Positions 43,121 through 51,390 of a DNA stretch of 64,000 nucleotides are shown here, one piece after another. Below the pieces are notes generated by a model. That model saw nothing but the letters and a program-made list of their open reading frames with translations. It had not been told where the DNA came from and did no database searches. The position numbers were made by a program, and so were the translations under genes. This DNA comes from an uncultured Tenacibaculum sp. (GTDB taxonomy: Bacteria > Bacteroidota > Bacteroidia > Flavobacteriales > Flavobacteriaceae): the NCBI RefSeq assembly GCF_947495995.1, contig NZ_CANMAX010000007.1, positions 64,001-128,000 of the forward strand, given 5' to 3'. Position 1 is the stretch's first letter. Every line of letters starts with the position of its first letter.

Positions 43121-45805
43121 ATGGAACAAATAGTAATTACTGGAAACGACAAACCAGAACTAGTCGTAATTTTTAAAAAAGAAGCTAAGATTAGACAAAA
43201 AAGTGCAACAGAAGTTACTTCTAAGAAAATTTCTGCAGCAGCAATTAAACCAATTCAAGATTTAATTAAAAAGAGAAAATCTAAAATTCAACCTTTATTT
43301 AGCAAAGGTAGAGTGCCAAGAACAGCAGGAAGTGTATTTAAGAAATTAAACTACGATCCAAAGTCATTCTTCTTAATCGAAAGTAAACCAAAAGATTTAG
43401 AGCGTATTAAGAAAGATTTTTTAGCAAGTGATTTAGTAGAAGCTGCTTATATAAAGCCACCAGCTGTAGAACCAAACGGATCTACACCAGATTTTACAGG
43501 TAATCAAGGTTATTTAGAAGCTGCTCCACAAGGAGTAGACGCAAGATTTGCTTGGCAATTTGGCGGTGGTCGTGGTGAAGGAATTGATATTATAGATATA
43601 GAAAGAGGATTTAATTTCGATCATGAAGATTTACAAGATGGTTTTGGTGGTTTATTAGAAGGAACAAATAGACCAGCTTCGGAAAACCATGGAACGGCAG
43701 TTTTAGGTGTTATGGGAGCAGATGAAAATGGATCTGGTGTGACAGGGATTTCTCATAACGCTCATATTAGCGCGATATCATATCATGGTGGATTAGGAAC
43801 TTCACAAGCAATTATTAATGCTGCGAACAGATTAAATGCAGGAGATATTATTTTATTAGAAGTTCATAGACCAGGACCAGCTGCTAACGGAAGCGGACAA
43901 GATGGTTTTATTGCTATTGAATGGTGGCCAGATGATTTTGCTGCTATTGTATATGCAACTTCAAAAGGAATTATTGTTGTAGAAGCTGCAGGTAATGGAT
44001 CAGAAGATTTTGATACTGATGTTTATAATCATCCAGATTCTGGTTTTCCTAGCTCTTGGAAAAATCCATTTAATTTAAGAAATCCACAGTCAGGAGCAAT
44101 TATTGTTGGTGCAGGTTCTCCGAGTAGTACAAGTGATAGAACAATTTTAGGTTTCTCAAACTGGGGATCTAGAGTAGACGTTCAAGGTTGGGGAAGAAGT
44201 GTAGCAACAACAGGTTATGGAACTTTACAAGGCGGACCAGATGATAATTGTTGGTATGCTAGTGGTTTTAATGGAACTTCTAGTGCGAGTCCGGTTGTAA
44301 CAGGAGCTTTAGCTTGTATTCAAGGAAGATTAAAAGCAAGAGGAAAAACGCTTTTAACTCCAACAACTGCTAGAAATATTATGCGAAACACAGGTTCTAA
44401 CCAAATGCGTTTCAGCGGAAACACTGAAGGAACTTCTCCTGCAAACTGGAAAGGTATGCCAGCAAGTGGTTTTGGTACTGGAATCGATGCAGCTTTATGG
44501 AATGGGAAAAGTGATAAAATTTACATGTTTAGCGGAAGTCAATATGTAAAAGTTGATCCGAGTGCAAATTGGAGTGTAGAGCCAGAGTATCCAAAATCGA
44601 TATCAGGAAACTGGCCAGGTTTTCCAGCAAGCTTTGCTTCGGGAGTAGATGCTGCGTTTTGGAGTGATACTAACAACAAAGTTTATTTCTTTAAAGGAAA
44701 TCAATACTTACGAGTAGATCCGAATAACAGTTGGAATGTAGATCCTGGATATCCGAAAGCTATATCAGGAAATTGGCCAGGTTTACCTGCTAATTTTACC
44801 AACGGAATTGATGCAGCTATTTGGAATGATAAAAATAATAAGATTTACTTTTTTAAAGGAGACGAATATGTACGTTTAAATCCGAATAACGGATGGAAAG
44901 TAGATGCAGGATATCCGAAACCAATTTTAGGAAATTGGCCAGGATTAAACAATGGTTTTACCAATGGAATAGATGCTGTATTATGGAGTGGAACAAATAA
45001 TAAAGTGTATTTCTTTAAGGGAGAAGATTATGTTAGAGTAAATCCGTTTAATGGTTGGAATCAAGATCCAGGTTATCCAAAATTAATAGCAACAAATAGA
45101 ATTGGAAAACGTCCTGACTTAAGAGAAGCTTTTGCTTCTTTAGATATAGATTCGAATTGGCCTGGATTCCCAAATAATTTCGGACAAAATTTAGATGCTG
45201 CACTTTGGGCGCATAAAAACGGGAAAGCATATATTTTTCAAGGAAGTCAGTATGTTAGAGTAAATCCTTCTAATAATTGGGAAGTAGATTCTGGTTATCC
45301 TAGACCAATTGCAGGAAACTGGCCAGGATTTCCAGCAAGTTTTACCAATGGAGTAGATGCGGCTGTAAGTAATACTGTAAATAATAAGATTTATTTCTTT
45401 AAAGGAAGTGAATACATTCGAGTAAATCCTAACAACGGATGGAAAGTAGATGTTGGGTACCCGAAACCAATTGCAGGAAATTGGGCAGGATTTCCAGCGA
45501 ATTTTACTAACGGAGTAGATGGAGCAATTTGGAGTGGAACAAATAACAAGATATATTTCTTTAAAGATGATGAATATATTCGTGTAGATCCGAATAATGG
45601 ATGGAAAGTAGATGCAGGATACCCAAAACCAATTTCAGGAAATTGGCCGGGAGTTACTGCTCCATTTTCAAACGGATTAGATTGTACGTTGTGGAATGGA
45701 AAGAGTAATAAAATGTATTTCTTTTCAGGAAGTGAATATCTTAAGATAAATCCAGCGAATAACTGGAAAGTAGATAAGTATTATCCAAGACCAATTATCA
45801 AGTAA
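43121..45805 (+). CDS. S8 subtilisin-like protease with eight hemopexin repeats
   Basis: An 894-residue protein. Residues 1-130 look like an inhibitor-type propeptide (ELVVIFKKEAKIRQKSATEV ... DLVEAAYIKPPAVEPN). The S8 domain is about 130-430 with Asp159 (DIIDIERG), His190 (ENHGTAVLG), Asn in EAAGNGSED and Ser387 (NGTSSASP). Residues 440-894 hold eight hemopexin-like repeats of about 50 residues (e.g. DAALWNGKSDKIYMFSGSQY) split 4 + 4 by an insert after repeat four. No Sec signal peptide, lipobox or T9SS tail is visible, which is odd for such an enzyme. Confidence 0.9.
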   Translation: MEQIVITGNDKPELVVIFKKEAKIRQKSATEVTSKKISAAAIKPIQDLIKKRKSKIQPLFSKGRVPRTAGSVFKKLNYDPKSFFLIESKPKDLERIKKDFLASDLVEAAYIKPPAVEPNGSTPDFTGNQGYLEAAPQGVDARFAWQFGGGRGEGIDIIDIERGFNFDHEDLQDGFGGLLEGTNRPASENHGTAVLGVMGADENGSGVTGISHNAHISAISYHGGLGTSQAIINAANRLNAGDIILLEVHRPGPAANGSGQDGFIAIEWWPDDFAAIVYATSKGIIVVEAAGNGSEDFDTDVYNHPDSGFPSSWKNPFNLRNPQSGAIIVGAGSPSSTSDRTILGFSNWGSRVDVQGWGRSVATTGYGTLQGGPDDNCWYASGFNGTSSASPVVTGALACIQGRLKARGKTLLTPTTARNIMRNTGSNQMRFSGNTEGTSPANWKGMPASGFGTGIDAALWNGKSDKIYMFSGSQYVKVDPSANWSVEPEYPKSISGNWPGFPASFASGVDAAFWSDTNNKVYFFKGNQYLRVDPNNSWNVDPGYPKAISGNWPGLPANFTNGIDAAIWNDKNNKIYFFKGDEYVRLNPNNGWKVDAGYPKPILGNWPGLNNGFTNGIDAVLWSGTNNKVYFFKGEDYVRVNPFNGWNQDPGYPKLIATNRIGKRPDLREAFASLDIDSNWPGFPNNFGQNLDAALWAHKNGKAYIFQGSQYVRVNPSNNWEVDSGYPRPIAGNWPGFPASFTNGVDAAVSNTVNNKIYFFKGSEYIRVNPNNGWKVDVGYPKPIAGNWAGFPANFTNGVDGAIWSGTNNKIYFFKDDEYIRVDPNNGWKVDAGYPKPISGNWPGVTAPFSNGLDCTLWNGKSNKMYFFSGSEYLKINPANNWKVDKYYPRPIIK

Positions 45806-45821
45806 GTAGTTTGTTAAGAGT

Positions 45822-45858
45822 AAAAGTGTGGAATGCAAAATTGTATTCCATGCTTTTA
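45822..45858. terminator. terminator after the S8 protease
   Basis: AAAAGTGTGGAATGC-aaaatt-GTATTCCATGCTTTT, a long near-perfect stem with flanking A and T runs. Confidence 0.8.
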
Positions 45859-45874
45859 TTAATTTTATAATCTA

Positions 45875-46276
45875 ATGTACTTTAAAATATATAATTTCTT
45901 AGTGCTATTGTTAGTTGTAAGCTGTACTAGTACTCAAAAAAGAGATGTTAAAATTTCAAACAAAAAAATAAAAATGAATGAATTAGTTATTCATATTAAA
46001 GCAGCTGTAGCAATGCAATATAAAGATTCAATGTTTATAGCAAAACAACAACAACATTGTAGCGATGCGATTAATACTGTTTTCGAAAACAAAAAGATTT
46101 CTGTAACACAACTTACAGGAATGGATAATACTATGAAAACCGATGCAATTTTCAGAATTTTTATTGATTCAGAACATAGTAAAGAAGTATTAGCGCAATT
46201 ACAATTATTAGATTTTGTTACTGGAGCTTATATAAAACCAGAAGCAGAAGAACCAGATTTAGATGATCTGAATTAA
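45875..46276 (+). CDS. lipoprotein resembling the protease propeptide (possible I9-like inhibitor)
   Basis: A 133-residue lipoprotein (VLLLVVSCTSTQ). Its body MNELVIHIKAAVAMQYKDSM ... LLDFVTGAYIKPEAEEPDLD follows the same pattern as the propeptide of the upstream S8 protease (ELVVIFKKEAKIRQKSA ... LVEAAYIKPPAVEPN). This suggests a stand-alone propeptide-like inhibitor or chaperone for the protease. Its own terminator-bounded position and convergent neighbour make a separate transcript likely. Confidence 0.6.
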   Translation: MYFKIYNFLVLLLVVSCTSTQKRDVKISNKKIKMNELVIHIKAAVAMQYKDSMFIAKQQQHCSDAINTVFENKKISVTQLTGMDNTMKTDAIFRIFIDSEHSKEVLAQLQLLDFVTGAYIKPEAEEPDLDDLN

Positions 46277-46965
46277 TTCAGTTTTTTCAATAAAATCTCA
46301 CGTTCCTTACGCTTATATTTCATAGCGTTATTTTTCATAAACTCTAAGTATGTTTTAGCTTCTTGTTCCTTATCATTTAAAAGAGAAATTACAGTTAAAT
46401 ACCAAAGGGTTTCTTCTTGGTAATCAAAAGAGGTTTGTTGTAGTTGACTTAAAATAGTAAAAGCATCATTGTACTTTTTATTATTTAATAAAGCCATGGC
46501 TTTGTAAAATTCAATTTCAGGAGTTTTTTCATCAGCCAAAAGTTCGTCGAATTTTTTTACTGCAGTTTCATAGGCCTCACTTTCATACGCATTAAAAGCT
46601 TCATCTAATTTACTTTCAGAATTTCCTCTTGTGATCGGATGATATACATTAGGATACGTCTCTAAATACGATTCGTAATTCGCACTCGAATTAAATAAAA
46701 AGTAATAACCAGTTATAAATACAGCAATTGCAGCAGCAATTTTTAAGAAGAACGGTTTGTTATTTCGTTTATGTTCAATTTCTTTGATTAATGCGCTTAT
46801 TTCTTGATCTTCTTGAATCTGAAAAGCAATAGCAATATCTTCATGCGATTGAACTAATTCAGCAAATTTAGGATCAGTTTTTAATAGTGTGTCAAAAATA
46901 GTTTGCTCTTCATCACTTAATGTATTGCTAAAATACTTCTGTATTATTTTTTCGTGATCATTCAT
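46273..46965 (-). CDS. membrane-anchored TPR-like protein, probable anti-sigma
   Basis: A 230-residue protein: cytosolic N-terminus (MNDHEKIIQKYFSNTLSDEE), one helix (about 75-92, IAAAIAVFITGYYFLF), then a periplasmic part with TPR-like helices (AFNAYESEAYETAVKKFDEL). No zinc finger is seen. It starts four bases inside the sigma gene end and is the usual partner position of an anti-sigma factor. Confidence 0.65.
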   Translation of the reverse strand: MNDHEKIIQKYFSNTLSDEEQTIFDTLLKTDPKFAELVQSHEDIAIAFQIQEDQEISALIKEIEHKRNNKPFFLKIAAAIAVFITGYYFLFNSSANYESYLETYPNVYHPITRGNSESKLDEAFNAYESEAYETAVKKFDELLADEKTPEIEFYKAMALLNNKKYNDAFTILSQLQQTSFDYQEETLWYLTVISLLNDKEQEAKTYLEFMKNNAMKYKRKEREILLKKLN

Positions 46966-47507
46966 TTTTTAACCAACTCTTTAAGTTTTTTCATACATCT
47001 AGATTTATGACTACTTACGGTGTTTGTGTCTTTGTAATCTGTTAAACTAACAATTTCTTCAAGGTCTAAATTCCTGAAGTAAAACATTTTTAAAAGTGTT
47101 CTACAGGTTTTAGAAATTTTTTCTAGAGCTTTACTTAGTGCGATTTGTTCAACTGTTGGTTCAGTCTCGCTTATCTCGATACTTTCATAAGCTTCTTCCT
47201 CTTGATCTTTTACTAAATGTACTTTTTTCTGTTTTTTAAAATGATTGTAAATTTTGTTTTTACCAATACCAAAAAGGTATGTTTTTATAGAGCTTTTTGT
47301 GACGGTTATTTTATTCTGACGAAAACTTTTATTGAAGGCAATAATTGTATCATGATAAATATCTAAAGCATCATCTTCACTTAATTTATAAGTAAAAGCA
47401 TACTTTAAAAAATCTGCTCTATAAGTTACGTATATCGTTCGCAAAGAATCTCTATTACCGTCTCTTAGTTCTTGTTGAAATGATATATCGTCAATGTTTC
47501 TACTCAT
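46962..47507 (-). CDS. ECF RNA polymerase sigma factor
   Basis: A 181-residue sigma-70 family protein: region 2 around DALDIYHDTIIAFNKSF, region 4 around LEEIVSLTDYKDTNTVSSHK, a helix-turn-helix for promoter contact. It is coupled to the TPR protein and divergent from the LRR/CHAT locus, with a 131-base shared promoter region. Confidence 0.9.
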   Translation of the reverse strand: MSRNIDDISFQQELRDGNRDSLRTIYVTYRADFLKYAFTYKLSEDDALDIYHDTIIAFNKSFRQNKITVTKSSIKTYLFGIGKNKIYNHFKKQKKVHLVKDQEEEAYESIEISETEPTVEQIALSKALEKISKTCRTLLKMFYFRNLDLEEIVSLTDYKDTNTVSSHKSRCMKKLKELVKK

Positions 47508-47638
47508 TAGTTTACTTGATAGCGCAAATATTAACAGAAAAATTTTTTTTCTGAAAAATGTTAAGATTCATGATAATTCAAAAACTAATATATGAATATA
47601 AAAACGAAATGATCACATAACTATTAAAAGCTACTCAT

Positions 47639-49747
47639 ATGAAATATAGAATACTTTTTTTACTTGCTTTATTATCACTAGTGTCTTTCTCACAGCAGAC
47701 TTATGTGCCAGATAATAACTTTGAACAGTTTCTTATTAATAAAGGTTACGATACTGTATTAGACGATTATGTACTTACCGATAATATAAAAGATGTTACA
47801 TTTTTATCAATGAAATCTATCGGGATTCAAGATTTAACAGGAATAGAAGATTTTGCAGGATTAACAGAGCTTAGAATCTCAGAGAATCCTTTACAGACAG
47901 TAGATTTAACTGCTAATACAGAATTACAATATTTAACTGCTGGTGGACAAACATTAACTTCTTTAAATATTTCTGGTTTAACAAAGTTAATACGAATTAA
48001 TTTACAAGACTCCTCAGTTACTTCTTTAGATGTATCTACAAATACAGATTTAGAAATAGTGTCTTTAAGTGATAATACGTTGTTAGTTGACTTCAATACT
48101 ACAGGAGCTATTAATTTAGATCATATTACTCTTAATAATAATGATGCTTTAGAAACTGTAGATATATCAAGTAATACCAATTTAAGTAATTTCTTTTCAT
48201 ACTACTGCGATAAACTAAACAACTTAGATTTTGCAAATAATACACGTATTACGGATATTATTTTTCTTGAAATGAATAGTTTGTCTAATGTTTCTATTAA
48301 AAATGGAAAGAATAACTTTTACTTGGAGAGTTTAAGAAATCCGAATTTAAAATGTGTCGAGGTTTCTGATGCAGATTATGTGAATGCAAATTGGTCGAGA
48401 ACAAAAATAACAGGAGCTTTTCGATTCGATGAATACTTAGTTTTTAAAAACAATTGTGACGAACCTTCAACTGAAGAAACGACAATGATTCCAGATGGTA
48501 ATTTTGAAAGTTATTTAGAATCTATTGGAGCAGGAAATGGAGTTACTGGAGATAATCTAGCATCAACTTCAGCAATTCAAGCATTGACTACTTTAGATGT
48601 TAGTGGACAAAGTATTACTGATCTTTCTGGTATCGAAGAATTTATTGCTTTAACCAATTTAAACTGTAGTACAAATGAACTTACAAGTTTAGATGTTAGT
48701 GCATTAGTGAATTTAACGGATTTAGATTGTTCTTACAATGACATTACAGCGTTATCGATTATTAAAAATTTAGAATTAGTAAATCTAAACTGTAACGGAA
48801 ATCAAATTGCTGAATTAAATACATTATCAAATGCAAAACTAGAAAGCTTAAACTGTGAAGTTAATGCTATTGAATATTTAAACTTAGTTAATAATACACG
48901 TTTAACTAAATTGAGCTGTAACGATAATGCTTTAAAAGGATTAAATATTAAAAACGGAAATAACTCGCAAATTGCTAATGAGGATTTCTCTGCTTTTGCT
49001 AATGCCGATCTAACTTGTATTCAGGTTGATAATGTAAATTATAGCAATACAACTTGGTTTCAAATAGATATGCAAACAAACTTCAATGAAACCTGTGTGC
49101 CAGTTAACGATGATTGTTCTTTTACGGTTCCAATTGTATTAGGTCAAGATACGCCAGGAAGTACAATAAGTGCTTCTGGTGCAGCAACAAATCCGAGTTG
49201 TGCAAAAAACGGATCAGTAGTTTTTGATGTTTGGTATTCGTTTACTGCTCCTGCATCAGGAAGTATGAATATCACAATTAGTGCAGGATCTTTAATTTCT
49301 AAAATAGCGTTATACGAATCTTGTACAGATGCTTCTCCAATAAATTGTGATACGGGAAATCTATCGGTTAATGATTTAGATCCAGGTCAAGAATATTATT
49401 TACAAGTTTGGTTAGAGTTATCGAGTAGATTACAATCGAGATTACAATCCGGAGCTTTTACATTAAATGCACAAGACTCAGCTGTTTTGTCTAATGAAGA
49501 AATTGAACCAACAACTACATTGTCTTTATATCCAAATCCGACTTCAAATGTATTATGGATTCAAAACTCAAATTCAATTCAAGCTGTAACGATTTACGAT
49601 TTCAATGGTAGCGTTGCACTAAAAGAAAATGGAGTGAATAGTACGATAACTGAAATTCCATTACAAAACCTTCCTGCTGGATTATATCTTGTCAGAATAG
49701 AAGACGAGTTCAACAACTTTATCAATAAGAAAATCATTAAGAAATAG
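47639..49747 (+). CDS. LRR surface protein with T9SS sorting domain
   Basis: A 702-residue exported protein. The signal peptide is YRILFLLALLSLVSFSQ. Residues 30-260 and 285-470 hold two arrays of short leucine-rich repeats (LTELRISENPLQTVDLTANT; LTNLNCSTNELTSLDVSALV), then a domain of the pre-peptidase C type (VVFDVWYSFTAPASGSMNIT) and a type IX sorting domain at the C-terminus (LYPNPTSNVLWI ... AGLYLVRIEDEFNNFINKKI). It is likely attached to the cell surface. A 2-base gap links it to the next gene. Confidence 0.92.
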   Translation: MKYRILFLLALLSLVSFSQQTYVPDNNFEQFLINKGYDTVLDDYVLTDNIKDVTFLSMKSIGIQDLTGIEDFAGLTELRISENPLQTVDLTANTELQYLTAGGQTLTSLNISGLTKLIRINLQDSSVTSLDVSTNTDLEIVSLSDNTLLVDFNTTGAINLDHITLNNNDALETVDISSNTNLSNFFSYYCDKLNNLDFANNTRITDIIFLEMNSLSNVSIKNGKNNFYLESLRNPNLKCVEVSDADYVNANWSRTKITGAFRFDEYLVFKNNCDEPSTEETTMIPDGNFESYLESIGAGNGVTGDNLASTSAIQALTTLDVSGQSITDLSGIEEFIALTNLNCSTNELTSLDVSALVNLTDLDCSYNDITALSIIKNLELVNLNCNGNQIAELNTLSNAKLESLNCEVNAIEYLNLVNNTRLTKLSCNDNALKGLNIKNGNNSQIANEDFSAFANADLTCIQVDNVNYSNTTWFQIDMQTNFNETCVPVNDDCSFTVPIVLGQDTPGSTISASGAATNPSCAKNGSVVFDVWYSFTAPASGSMNITISAGSLISKIALYESCTDASPINCDTGNLSVNDLDPGQEYYLQVWLELSSRLQSRLQSGAFTLNAQDSAVLSNEEIEPTTTLSLYPNPTSNVLWIQNSNSIQAVTIYDFNGSVALKENGVNSTITEIPLQNLPAGLYLVRIEDEFNNFINKKIIKK

Positions 49748-49749
49748 TC

Positions 49750-50625
49750 ATGAGAAAAGTATTTAATCTATTGCTGTTCGTCTTGTTAAGTCAAACTGTA
49801 ATTGCTCAAGGAAGAACAATATTTAATGGGAAAAATTTTGGAGGATGTGAAGTGATTGAAGCCAGTGTAAGTAAAAATAAACTCACGGTGTATATTGCAC
49901 AACATGAATTAAGAGAAGGATATAATGGGAAGTTTGAACGATCTGGAGGAAGACTAAATGTAGATAATAATAAGCTGCCGAATACTTTGGAATTCCTTTT
50001 AGAAATTGAGTTTAAAAACGGAGTTAAATTTCCAATAGAAGCAAAGGATAGTGTTTACATCAATTTAAGTGCAGTTAAAAAAGGCTATGATGATAATAAA
50101 AGCATGATGGGACAAATTAAAAGTAAAGATTTTGCTCGTGTAGAAAGAGAAAGGAAAAGCTTTCAAGGTCAAAAAAAAGGCATGCAAGAGAAAATGAAAG
50201 CACTAACGAAAAAGTTTCAAGAGGGGAAAATTTCTGCCGATGAATTTGGGAAAAAGTTAAAAGAATTAAGCGATCCATTGTTAAAGGAAGCAGAGTCGAG
50301 TTACACAAATAGTATAAGATTTACAGAAGCAGACGATGCAACAATGTATAGTATATATTTTACAGATACATATGATTTGTTAGAAAGTAAAGCTTTTTCT
50401 GGAATGTTATATGTCGAGCGTTTTAATGAAAAAGAATTTGTAGCAAGTTTTAACGGAATTCATTTAGTTGATTGTTTAGAAAAAAGAGCTGCCAAGTCTA
50501 GAGAAGAAGAGAAAAAATGTAAGTCGAAACGTTCGAATTTTATGAAAGAATTCTTTGTGTTTAAAGAAGGAGAAGTAAAAGGAATGATTGACGTTCGTTT
50601 AAAGAAATTCGAAGATTACAGATAA
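49750..50625 (+). CDS. exported protein of unknown function
   Basis: A 291-residue secreted protein with signal peptide (NLLLFVLLSQTVIAQG). The middle part is a charged coiled segment (KSFQGQKKGMQEKMKALTKK). Cysteines occur near both ends (GGCEVIEAS, LVDCLEKR). No family recognised. It is in an operon with the LRR protein and the next lipoprotein. Confidence 0.6.
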   Translation: MRKVFNLLLFVLLSQTVIAQGRTIFNGKNFGGCEVIEASVSKNKLTVYIAQHELREGYNGKFERSGGRLNVDNNKLPNTLEFLLEIEFKNGVKFPIEAKDSVYINLSAVKKGYDDNKSMMGQIKSKDFARVERERKSFQGQKKGMQEKMKALTKKFQEGKISADEFGKKLKELSDPLLKEAESSYTNSIRFTEADDATMYSIYFTDTYDLLESKAFSGMLYVERFNEKEFVASFNGIHLVDCLEKRAAKSREEEKKCKSKRSNFMKEFFVFKEGEVKGMIDVRLKKFEDYR

Positions 50626-50650
50626 AATAAAATTATAAAAAACAGTAAAA

Positions 50651-51286
50651 ATGAAACTAGCAAAAACAATAATTTTCGCGATGATCTTAACAACGTTAAG
50701 TTCATGTTTTGGAGATAAAAAATCGATTATAGGATCTGATTTAGGAGATACATCTTTTGTAAATAAAAGCTTCAAAGGAAATGCAATTAATTTTAATGCA
50801 GTAACAGATGTTTGTAGTTTAATAAACAAAGAAAAGTTAGCGAGTTTATATGGTGTGCCTGCTTCATCTATAGTTACGGTCGGACAAGGAAAGTTTGTGC
50901 AAACTGCAACTACAAAAACATGTATGGTTCGAGTACAATTAGGAGGATCGGAATGGGATTTTTTAACAGGAATGGTTTCTTTATTTAAAGAAGTAAGCGC
51001 AGCTGACGATGCTGGCGGAATTTCTGAAGCAGTCGGACAAGGTGAAAATTGGAAAGAAGCATGGTCATTAAAAAAAGGAATGTCAAAATCTGGAAAATGG
51101 ATTCCAAATGTTGGTAAAGCGGCACTTTTTACTAGTGCAAAAAGAAAGCTAGAAGTAAAGTTAGATGGATACACTTTAGAGATTGTTGCTCCTGGCGCTC
51201 CTTTCAATAAAGAAGAGCAAGCTAAGAATCGAGATTTTGAAAAAATAACTTTAACAATGGCTAAAGATTTAGGTTTTATAAAATAA
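50651..51286 (+). CDS. putative lipoprotein of unknown function
   Basis: A 211-residue protein with lipobox (ILTTLSSCFGD) and two further Cys (VCSLINKE, TCMVRVQ) that could pair. Sequence is mixed alpha/beta with WDFLTGMVSLFKE and GKAALFTSAKRKLEVKLD. No family recognised. It ends the LRR operon; a terminator follows. Confidence 0.6.
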   Translation: MKLAKTIIFAMILTTLSSCFGDKKSIIGSDLGDTSFVNKSFKGNAINFNAVTDVCSLINKEKLASLYGVPASSIVTVGQGKFVQTATTKTCMVRVQLGGSEWDFLTGMVSLFKEVSAADDAGGISEAVGQGENWKEAWSLKKGMSKSGKWIPNVGKAALFTSAKRKLEVKLDGYTLEIVAPGAPFNKEEQAKNRDFEKITLTMAKDLGFIK

Positions 51287-51330
51287 AACTTAAGATCAAT
51301 AAATCGTTATAAGTTTTTGATATATAGTAT

Positions 51331-51357
51331 GAAAGCAACTTTTTTAGTTGCTTTTTG
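51331..51357 (+). terminator. terminator between lipoprotein and CHAT genes
   Basis: GAAAGCAACT-ttttt-AGTTGCTTTTTG, 44 bases after the stop. Confidence 0.85.
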
Positions 51358-51390
51358 TATTTTTACTAAGTCATCTAACAAAATTTCTTC

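Noticed and set aside
44481..45805. Series of regular repeats about 150 bases apart, first suspected as a CRISPR-like or satellite array
   Set aside because: They are codons of the hemopexin repeats in the S8 protease; they are diverged and stay in frame.
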